A stretch of 7,218 nt of DNA from Armatimonadota bacterium. Its GTDB lineage: Bacteria > Armatimonadota > Zipacnadia > Zipacnadales > UBA11051. Where the stretch lies: the NCBI GenBank assembly GCA_030612305.1, contig JAUWOG010000116.1:1-7218 (forward strand), written 5' to 3'. Position numbers and translations under genes: made by a program. The notes under the pieces are model-generated. The model made no database searches and was not told the origin of the DNA. It saw only the letters and a program-made list of their open reading frames with translations. Shown one piece after another: positions 1-5,340 of the stretch (within the stretch, counting starts at the first letter, position 1; each line of letters begins with the position of its first letter).

Positions 1-1350
1 GGCGGCCGGGCGCGCGGGCGCCGTGGGTACCAATGGCGGGAACATGTCCGCCAGCAGCTTCGCCTCAGTTTCGTACATCGCCGCCATCTGCAACACTACC
101 GAACGGTTCGGCTCCTTGCAGTATTGCGCCGCCGCCGTGCAGAAGTGAGACGCCTCCATCCTCGATCCCGCCAGACACTGGCGGGGGTGCAGCGACCAGC
201 CGGCAAGCTCGCGCATCCGTTCCATGTCCTGGTTGGTCCCCGCGTCATGGAGTTGCTCGGCCAGCTTCGCCAGTCCCCTGGCACCCGGCAGCAGTGGCCC
301 GTGTGTCCGCTCGTCCCGTATCATGGCTGCGGCCGCTTGCAGCGCCGGTACGACTTGCAGTGCCGGGTCAGTCGCCTGTTCGGCCGGCTTCATGACAAGC
401 ATCGGGTAGCGCGCTCTGCTCGGGGTCTGTCCAACTGGTTGGAGCGTCGGCCACGGACCCGCCCACTTACTCATCAGTTCCTGCTCGTTCCATTGCCTCA
501 TGCCGAATGGCGGGACGATCAGACTCACCAGATCCCCGCCCCTTGTGCCAGCGACGGACCCAATCCCATCCACGACTGCCCATACACCCCGCTGCTCATC
601 GTCCCAGAGCTGCAGCGAGTCCAACTGCACCGGTATCATGCACACATTCCCGTCTCGCGCAGCCTTCTTCAGCCGTTCGTAGCTCTCCGCCGGCGAGAGG
701 TCAACATGCAGCTCGACCTCGACGCCTGCCAATTTCCCTGCTGCTATCACGGGGTGCTGATAATACGGCGCGCACGGCCAACCCGGCGGGAATTGCGTAT
801 TGCAGGTGAAGCAGAAGGCATCGCCGGAGAGCCCGTTCACCCAGGCCCGCCCGTACTCGATGCCCGTTGTCTTTCGCAGCGCCAGTGTCAGGGCCGCGAC
901 GTGCGTGCCGCCGTTGCTCGAGAGGCGCACATCTTCAAACCGCGTCCCCTCAAGGCGGCAATCGCTCAGGTTCGCGCCCGCCAGATTCACTCCCCGAAAG
1001 ACCGCCCCGCTCAGATCGGCATGACTCATCACTGCATCGGCCAGGTTGCTATCCAACAGCAGCGCGCCGCGCGCCGATGCTCCGGAGAGGTCTGCGCCCT
1101 GGAGATTGCAGCGAGCAAATCGCGCGCCCCGCAAGTCGGCATTCTGCCATCCGGTGTTGTGCAGGTCCAGTTCCACGAGGTCCATGCCGGCCGCCGACGC
1201 GCCCGCGAAACTGCGGCCGCCCAGGGCCGGCGTCTCGGCAAGCAGCCTTGCCAGATCCTCCCGGCTCATCGGCTCAGCCATACCGGGTGCACAATACGCA
1301 AGACCGGCGACCAATAGTGCCAACAGCATCCAGCCCGTCATGTGTCTCAT
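1..1350 (-). CDS. Exported pentapeptide-repeat protein with BtrH/C39-like domain (C-terminus beyond window)
   Basis: An uninterrupted minus-strand frame gives 450 codons from ATG at 1350 to the window edge; no stop is reached. Residues 1-25 form a signal peptide (hydrophobic core about 7-20, likely cleavage after PGMA at 25). Residues about 69-143 are pentapeptide repeats of the A(D/N)LxG type (for example ADLRG, ADLSG, ANLSD), a family that folds into a right-handed beta-helix. Residues about 145-320 resemble the BtrH N-terminal/C39-like group: a helix, then GLSGDAFCF (173-181), a W-P-C-A-P-Y-Y segment (191-197) and GVWAVVDGIG (255-264). No cysteine sits at the usual C39 nucleophile position (SNGGTHVAA, 145-153), so peptidase activity is doubtful. 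Residues about 325-437 are helical, like the C-terminal helices of that group, followed by a Pro/Ala-rich stretch at the edge. This start is chosen because the signal peptide follows directly and a purine-rich ribosome site lies upstream. LAYC (17-20) is not a proper lipobox. The frame, export and pentapeptides are firm; the BtrH link is recalled pattern similarity. Function unknown. Confidence 0.85.
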   Translation of the reverse strand, partial: MRHMTGWMLLALLVAGLAYCAPGMAEPMSREDLARLLAETPALGGRSFAGASAAGMDLVELDLHNTGWQNADLRGARFARCNLQGADLSGASARGALLLDSNLADAVMSHADLSGAVFRGVNLAGANLSDCRLEGTRFEDVRLSSNGGTHVAALTLALRKTTGIEYGRAWVNGLSGDAFCFTCNTQFPPGWPCAPYYQHPVIAAGKLAGVEVELHVDLSPAESYERLKKAARDGNVCMIPVQLDSLQLWDDEQRGVWAVVDGIGSVAGTRGGDLVSLIVPPFGMRQWNEQELMSKWAGPWPTLQPVGQTPSRARYPMLVMKPAEQATDPALQVVPALQAAAAMIRDERTHGPLLPGARGLAKLAEQLHDAGTNQDMERMRELAGWSLHPRQCLAGSRMEASHFCTAAAQYCKEPNRSVVLQMAAMYETEAKLLADMFPPLVPTAPARPAA

Positions 1351-1361
1351 TATATGCAGTA

Positions 1362-1368
1362 CCCTTCC
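1362..1368 (-). promoter_or_regulatory. Ribosome binding site of the pentapeptide/BtrH-like gene
   Basis: Read on the minus strand this is GGAAGGG, 11 bases before the ATG at 1350. The spacing is on the long side. The in-frame ATG at 1341 would be 20 bases away, so the site favours the start at 1350. Confidence 0.5.
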
Positions 1369-1376
1369 GCCGGCGG
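1367..1376. repeat. 10-bp perfect palindrome CCGCCGGCGG
   Basis: CCGCCGGCGG is its own reverse complement and overlaps the outer edge of the minus-strand ribosome binding site. It could be an operator half-overlapping the translation start region, or simply a by-product of high GC. Only one copy was noticed in the intergenic region. Confidence 0.25.
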
Positions 1377-1520
1377 TTCGCACGCAGATAGTCGCACCCT
1401 CGCCATTAGCTTCGCCTCCGCCAGCCGATATTCCTTCCCAAGACGCCCGCTGAGCCACCTGGATTCTGCCTCGTCCCCGTCTCCGGCACTCTCTGTCCTG
1501 TACCTGTCGCTCTTTGGCTG

Positions 1521-1550
1521 CTAATACCGCCTTGCCGACAGCCGTGGCAA
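1521..1550 (-). promoter_or_regulatory. Candidate sigma-70 promoter for the minus-strand gene
   Basis: On the minus strand the -35 box is TTGCCA (1550-1545, five of six consensus bases), followed by an 18-base spacer and the -10 box TATTAG (1526-1521, four of six). Transcription would start near 1514 and give a leader of about 160 bases before the ATG at 1350. The weak -10 box makes this less certain than the opposing promoter. Confidence 0.4.
1532..1550. repeat. Inverted repeat TTGCC-N9-GGCAA spanning both -35 boxes
   Basis: The arms are TTGCC (1532-1536) and GGCAA (1546-1550), separated by nine bases. Each arm supplies the first five bases of the -35 box of one of the two divergent promoters. 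The symmetry may follow from two -35 boxes facing each other, or it may be an operator at which one dimeric regulator could control both genes. The arms are short, so chance cannot be excluded. Confidence 0.4.
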
Positions 1551-1561
1551 TGGTTTATACT
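1532..1561 (+). promoter_or_regulatory. Candidate sigma-70 promoter for the first subtilase
   Basis: The -35 box is TTGCCG (1532-1537, four of six), the spacer is 18 bases, and the -10 box is TATACT (1556-1561, five of six). It lies in a locally AT-richer patch. The expected transcript start near 1568 gives a leader of about 75 bases to the GTG at 1642. It overlaps the promoter on the other strand over their -35 regions. Confidence 0.5.
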
Positions 1562-1574
1562 ATCAGCGTTGATT

Positions 1575-1591
1575 CTATCCTTCAGGGATAG
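1575..1591 (+). promoter_or_regulatory. Hairpin in the 5' leader of the first subtilase
   Basis: CTATCC (1575-1580) pairs perfectly with GGATAG (1586-1591) around the loop TTCAG. Flanking GATT (1571-1574) and AATC (1597-1600) could add pairs across a five-base bulge. It lies just after the predicted transcript start and about 35 bases before the Shine-Dalgarno, so a role in transcript stability is possible. There is no U-tract, so it is not an intrinsic terminator, and no known riboswitch is recognised. Confidence 0.35.
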
Positions 1592-1626
1592 CCGTCAATC
1601 GGGGATTACCATCAAACAGAGCAAAC

Positions 1627-1634
1627 AGGAGGAG
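1627..1634 (+). promoter_or_regulatory. Strong ribosome binding site fixing a GTG start
   Basis: AGGAGGAG lies seven bases before GTG at 1642, an ideal Shine-Dalgarno position. An in-frame TGA at 1570-1572 closes the frame upstream and there is no other usable start between. This supports GTG 1642 over the internal ATG at 1711, which would give only a short signal-peptide n-region and lacks such a site. Confidence 0.85.
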
Positions 1635-1641
1635 ATCTGAA

Positions 1642-4600
1642 GTGATCAACTCCGGCCGAGTACTGAGGCCGCAAAACGGCGTTGGCAGCAAGTTCGTGCG
1701 TGGGTGGCTCATGCCACTCGTGCTTCTCACTCTCATCACCCAGGCGGCCGTGGCCCAGGTGCAACTCGAGCAGGTCTCTGCCAGAACGTTCCGCGTTGCC
1801 GGTCCCAACGGTGTTTTCCGCACGGTCCCCGATCAGGCCGCGGCAGGCCAGGTACTTGTGCGGATGGCCCGTACCGCTCGCCCTGGCGACCTTGACCGCG
1901 TCCTGGCTGCGACCGACACGCAGATCATCAGGCAGTACGCCAGCGGCGATCTCTTCCTGCTCAAGCTCCCTGCCGGGCAGGGAGTCAACGAGGGCATTGC
2001 TGCCATCGAGCGCCAGGCCGGTGTCGGCGTTGCCTCAGCAGACCGCCTCAAGTATTGCCTCCGCGTCCCCAACGATACTCGCTATGGCGAGCAGTATCAC
2101 TGGCCGCTGATCAAGGCCGAGCAGGCCTGGGACGTGCAGACTGGCAGTGCGGCTGTCGTCGTCGCCATCGTTGACAGCGGCGTTGATCTCGACCATCCCG
2201 ACCTGCAAAGCCGGATATGGTTGAACACCGACGAGATCGGGGGCGACTTCCAGGACAACGACGGCAACGGCTATGTGGACGATGTCAACGGCTGGGACTT
2301 CGTCAACGGCAACAACAACCCGAATCCCAACCCGACTGGTGAGCCGCTTGATGACTGGGGCGTCAGTCACGGCTCCCATTGCGCCGGTATCGTCGGCGCA
2401 GCGACCAATAACACCGAGGGCGTCGCCGGCCACGACTGGAACTGCCGCATCATGCCCCTCCAGGTGATGACCCATGAGGGCTATGGCTTCGATAGCTGGA
2501 TCATCGCCGGCATCGAATATGCGATGCACAACGGTGCCAAGGTCGTCAGCCTCAGTATCGGCGGCGGCTGGAGCGACCCGTACACCGACCTGTTCGTGGA
2601 TGCGGTGGAGATGGGAGTGACCATAGTCGCCGCCGCCGGCAACGAGTACTGGCAATTCACCGACGACCCCGGCACCTGGATGTCCCCGGTCTGCAACGAC
2701 GGCCCCATGTTCACTGACAACAACGTCATCGGCGTCGGCGCTACTGACAGCAACGACCGCAAAGCCGACTTCTCCAACTACGACGCCTCATCGCGCAGCT
2801 TCGTGGATGTCATGGCTCCCGGTGTCAACATCCTCAGTACCGTTTACTACGACCCCGACGATCCGGGACTCGGCTTCGATCACCCCTACGAAGCCTATGA
2901 CGGCACTTCGATGGCATGTCCGGTCACTGCCGGTCTTGTTGCCCTGGTGCTTGCCCATTTCCCGCACTATACTCCCGCCGGCATCACCGACCAGATCAGG
3001 GCCGCCGCCGACAACATAGACGCGGAGAATCCCAATTATATCGGCATGATGGGTGCCGGGCGCATCAACTCCCAGAACTGTCTCCAGGACGTCCCGCCTG
3101 CCGCGCCACGAACCGTCATGGCCTACGACACGCCGGAAGACAATGGTAACAGCATCACCGTCGCATGGTCGCTATCCGCCGATGATGGCAAGGGCTTCAA
3201 TGACGTCATCGGCTACCGCGTCCAGCGCTCTGATACCGGCGAGGATGACACCTGGGTCACACAGGCTGACCTGGCCGCCGGCACGTCCAGCTACATAGAC
3301 AGCCCGGTAGATAACTATATCCCCTACTACTACCGCGTGTCGGTCCGCGACGCCTCCACCGAGGTCTTCAGCAACCCGACAATGCCCGCCGAGGCTCGTG
3401 ACGACACTGCGCCTCCGGCGCTCGAAGAGGGCGAACTCATCGGCGGCGATGTCCAGGGCGACAACGGTGGCGCAATCTCCCTGAGTTGGACGGGCTATAC
3501 GCCGCCGGGTGATTTCAGGGCCTACCGCATCTGGCGCGCCGAAGAGCCATTCACCGACGTGTCCAGCCTTCCCGAGCCGCTCGCGCTGCTCTTTGATCCC
3601 AACAAGAAGAGCTTCGTTGACGAGGACGACCCTGAGACGCTCGCGACTGAAGTCGTGGACGGGGTCGAGTACTATTATGCCGTCACCGTCATGGACAGCC
3701 AGCCCGAGCCCAACGAGATACTGGAGGTCAACGCCGTCGGCCCACTGGTAGCCAGCCCGAACTTCACATTCGTGTATCCGCCCGGCCTCAACATGATCGC
3801 GATCGGGGCCATGCCGCATGACACCCACATGGGAGCTATCTTCGGCGTGGAGGACCCCGCCGACCTGGCCCTGGCTCGCTGGAACCCGGCAGGTGCGGAC
3901 AGCGGCTTCTATGTCGTTTACTCCGAGACGCCTGACGACTACTTCCTGCGCCAGCAACTTGGCCGCGCCTACTGGTACCGCAGTGACACTGCAACCGTGC
4001 TCAACATCAGCGGCATACCTGCGCCGCCGGGCGATGTCTCCGTTGAGTTCAACCCCGGCTGGAACCAGATCGGCAACTCCTACACACACAAGATGTCGCT
4101 CGAAGGCGCCACCGTCACGGTCTTCGGAACCCAGATGAGCCTCGCACAGTCTAATGCCGCTGGCTACACTCGCGACTACGGCTGGCGCTACGATCCCTTC
4201 ACAAACAGCTACAGGCTCGTCAGCCCGACCATGGACTTTGCGGACCACGAGGTGCCCAAGGGCGAGGGCTTCTACTTCCTGGCCTTCGAGAGTGGCACTC
4301 TCCAGTTGCCGCACCCGGCGGTTGAGGCTACATCAACACTGCGCGCGCCTGCCCCGAAGCCGGTCGTTGACGACGACCACTGGACAATACAACTGGTCGC
4401 AAAGCTGGACGGGGCCGCGGACACTGACAACTTCATCGGCGTCAACCCGGAGGCCGCAGAGCTTTCCGGCGTGGTCAGCCCGCCACTCTTCGAAGAGGGC
4501 GTTGACCTCGCGGTCGCGGCCGGCGACGAGAACTACAGCGCCACCAGTTTCGTCCAATCAATTGCCGGCGAGCAGCTCTGGCGGCTGAGACTCACAGCCC

Positions 4601-5088
4601 CGGCCGGATGCACTGTGCAGTTGAGCTGGCCGGACCTGAGTCAGACGCCGGCTACGTGCAGGCTCAAGCTGCGCGACGTTGAGACCGGTCGCATCATCAA
4701 TATGCGCACATCTGGCGGCTACGTCTGCCAGCTCGGCGCGGAACAGACTGAGCGTTATCTTGAGGTCATTACAAGTGAAAAAGGCGCCAGTGCACTCACA
4801 GTCACCGGAGTGCGGGCACAGGCTACTCGCTCCAGCGGGTCGCAGATCGTCTTCGCGCTCTCCGACGAAGCCGCAGTGGATGTCGAGGTACTCAACATCG
4901 CGGGCCGCTGCGTCCGTAAGCTTGCCGGCGATCAGCTCCTGCCGGCGGGCGCCAATACGGTCCTCTGGGACCACCGCGCCGACAGTGGCACTCGCGTCCC
5001 GCCCGGTCGCTATCTTGTCTCTGTGCTCGCACGGACAGAGGACGGCACCCGTGCCAGAGCGCTCTGCACACTGCGCGTACAACGCTAG
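1642..5088 (+). CDS. Secreted multidomain subtilisin-like serine protease (S8)
   Basis: Complete 1148-residue extracellular endopeptidase. Residues 1-38 are a signal peptide with a long n-region, probably cut after AVA (36-38). Residues about 39-145 look like a fervidolysin-type propeptide, an intramolecular chaperone and inhibitor removed on maturation. The catalytic domain spans about 155-482: Asp178 in VAIVDSGVD, His243 in HGSHCAG, oxyanion Asn334 in AAAGN, Ser423 in GTSMACP. All triad residues are present, so activity is expected. An insert with D205-N-D-G-N-G-x-x-D-D214 is probably a calcium loop. Cys247 beside the catalytic His is as in proteinase K and thermitase. Two FN3 domains follow (about 484-585 and 590-705), then a duplicated beta module (712-890), a beta-rich domain (about 912-1062) and a FlgD-Ig-like end (1067-1148). 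The GTG start is fixed by a strong ribosome site. It is divergent from the pentapeptide/BtrH-like gene and 252 bases upstream of a paralogous protease. The S8 assignment is secure; substrate and attachment are inferred. Confidence 0.96.
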   Translation: MINSGRVLRPQNGVGSKFVRGWLMPLVLLTLITQAAVAQVQLEQVSARTFRVAGPNGVFRTVPDQAAAGQVLVRMARTARPGDLDRVLAATDTQIIRQYASGDLFLLKLPAGQGVNEGIAAIERQAGVGVASADRLKYCLRVPNDTRYGEQYHWPLIKAEQAWDVQTGSAAVVVAIVDSGVDLDHPDLQSRIWLNTDEIGGDFQDNDGNGYVDDVNGWDFVNGNNNPNPNPTGEPLDDWGVSHGSHCAGIVGAATNNTEGVAGHDWNCRIMPLQVMTHEGYGFDSWIIAGIEYAMHNGAKVVSLSIGGGWSDPYTDLFVDAVEMGVTIVAAAGNEYWQFTDDPGTWMSPVCNDGPMFTDNNVIGVGATDSNDRKADFSNYDASSRSFVDVMAPGVNILSTVYYDPDDPGLGFDHPYEAYDGTSMACPVTAGLVALVLAHFPHYTPAGITDQIRAAADNIDAENPNYIGMMGAGRINSQNCLQDVPPAAPRTVMAYDTPEDNGNSITVAWSLSADDGKGFNDVIGYRVQRSDTGEDDTWVTQADLAAGTSSYIDSPVDNYIPYYYRVSVRDASTEVFSNPTMPAEARDDTAPPALEEGELIGGDVQGDNGGAISLSWTGYTPPGDFRAYRIWRAEEPFTDVSSLPEPLALLFDPNKKSFVDEDDPETLATEVVDGVEYYYAVTVMDSQPEPNEILEVNAVGPLVASPNFTFVYPPGLNMIAIGAMPHDTHMGAIFGVEDPADLALARWNPAGADSGFYVVYSETPDDYFLRQQLGRAYWYRSDTATVLNISGIPAPPGDVSVEFNPGWNQIGNSYTHKMSLEGATVTVFGTQMSLAQSNAAGYTRDYGWRYDPFTNSYRLVSPTMDFADHEVPKGEGFYFLAFESGTLQLPHPAVEATSTLRAPAPKPVVDDDHWTIQLVAKLDGAADTDNFIGVNPEAAELSGVVSPPLFEEGVDLAVAAGDENYSATSFVQSIAGEQLWRLRLTAPAGCTVQLSWPDLSQTPATCRLKLRDVETGRIINMRTSGGYVCQLGAEQTERYLEVITSEKGASALTVTGVRAQATRSSGSQIVFALSDEAAVDVEVLNIAGRCVRKLAGDQLLPAGANTVLWDHRADSGTRVPPGRYLVSVLARTEDGTRARALCTLRVQR
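3091..3756 (+). other. Two FN3 domains of the first subtilase
   Basis: Residues about 484-585 and 590-705. The first carries the ITVAW and YYYRVSVRD strand motifs of FN3 domains, with the linker pattern DTPEDNG...SADDG. The second carries ISLSW, YRIWR and YYYAVTVMD. FN3 domains in secreted bacterial hydrolases usually act as spacers or bind polymers and surfaces. The same pair begins at residue about 488 in the downstream protease, with similar linker sequences, so it was probably present in the common ancestor. Confidence 0.75.
3775..4311 (+). repeat. Internal duplication: two-lobed GWN-type beta module
   Basis: Residues about 712-800 and 801-890 look like two diverged copies of one unit. 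Each opens with PGxN (PGLNMIAIG and PGWNQIGNS), continues with an aromatic W-x-P or Y-x-P segment (ARWNP and WRYDP), and ends with a G-x-(A/G)-(Y/F)-(W/Y) strand (GRAYWYR and GEGFYFL). This resembles the 'GWNLIG' beta repeats found near the C-termini of large secreted bacterial proteins, whose role is mostly undefined; carbohydrate or surface binding is a guess. The similarity is at protein level only, so the duplication is old. Confidence 0.55.
4840..5085 (+). other. FlgD-Ig-like / sorting-domain-like C-terminal module of the first subtilase
   Basis: Residues about 1067-1148 show the pattern IVFALSDEAAVDVEVLNIAG, then RCVRKLAG, LPAGANTVLWD, and VPPGRYLVSV near the end. This is the fold seen in FlgD Ig-like domains and in type IX secretion C-terminal sorting domains, always at the extreme C-terminus. 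Type IX secretion is known mainly from the Bacteroidota and relatives, and no component of it is in this window, so a cell-surface or passive Ig-like role is equally possible. Confidence 0.6.
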
Positions 5089-5122
5089 TTGCCGCTGCTT
5101 TGCATATCTGTCCGAGTCGCCC

Positions 5123-5155
5123 TCTGAGTTCTCAGATGGGCCGCTGCAAAGGCCC
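5123..5155 (+). terminator. Two adjacent hairpins after the first subtilase
   Basis: TCTGAG (5123-5128) and CTCAGA (5131-5136) form a perfect inverted repeat with a two-base centre. Directly after it GGGCC (5138-5142) pairs with GGCCC (5151-5155) around an eight-base loop. They begin 35 bases after the stop codon. No T-run follows, so this is not a classical intrinsic terminator. It could protect a 3' end or act in Rho-dependent or attenuated termination. Confidence 0.3.
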
Positions 5156-5239
5156 AGATGCGGCTGGCACCGTCACCTCCCCCAGTGGCGTCGTTTGCTC
5201 TTGCGATGGCCAGGTCATACCCCCGAGCCACCGCCCCAT

Positions 5240-5257
5240 GGCCGGCTTGCACCGGCC
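5240..5257 (+). promoter_or_regulatory. GC-only hairpin upstream of the second subtilase
   Basis: GGCCGG (5240-5245) pairs perfectly with CCGGCC (5252-5257) around CTTGCA. It lies about 65 bases before the second ribosome binding site and lacks a following T-run. In the whole 252-base gap no pair of -35 and -10 boxes with acceptable spacing was found, so the second protease may be co-transcribed with the first or use a promoter not recognised here. Confidence 0.3.
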
Positions 5258-5323
5258 CATGCCTTCGGTCATGCCCTGCCCGCGCAGATCACAAAACCTT
5301 CCGGTGCAACGCAACACGACTGC

Positions 5324-5330
5324 AGGAGGT
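5324..5330 (+). promoter_or_regulatory. Ribosome binding site of the second subtilase
   Basis: AGGAGGT, a perfect match to the Shine-Dalgarno consensus, lies ten bases before GTG at 5341. It fixes this start over the ATG at 5395, which would remove most of the signal peptide. Confidence 0.8.
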
Positions 5331-5340
5331 TTTTCGTCCG

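Noticed and set aside
1291..1302. Possible lipoprotein signal LAYC in the pentapeptide/BtrH-like protein
   Set aside because: A lipobox needs Gly, Ala or Ser before the Cys; here it is Tyr. Ordinary signal peptidase cleavage after PGMA fits better.
124..1317. A 397-codon plus-strand open frame opposite the pentapeptide/BtrH-like gene
   Set aside because: Its translation is rich in Arg, His, Gln and Pro with no recognisable domain, while the opposite strand carries a signal peptide, pentapeptide repeats and a coherent domain. It is a by-product of GC-rich codon usage.
2035..2655. A 206-codon minus-strand open frame opposite the S8 catalytic domain
   Set aside because: The sense strand here encodes the conserved triad motifs; the antisense product is Val/Asp/Gly-rich low-information sequence.
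3172..4314. A 380-codon minus-strand open frame inside the first subtilase
   Set aside because: It lies wholly opposite FN3 and beta-module coding sequence that continues a convincing protein. The antisense product shows no domain, signal or ribosome site, as expected when sense codons mostly end in C or G.
5101..5340. Riboswitch or small RNA in the gap before the second subtilase
   Set aside because: Only short isolated stems were found; no conserved riboswitch core or promoter could be recognised.
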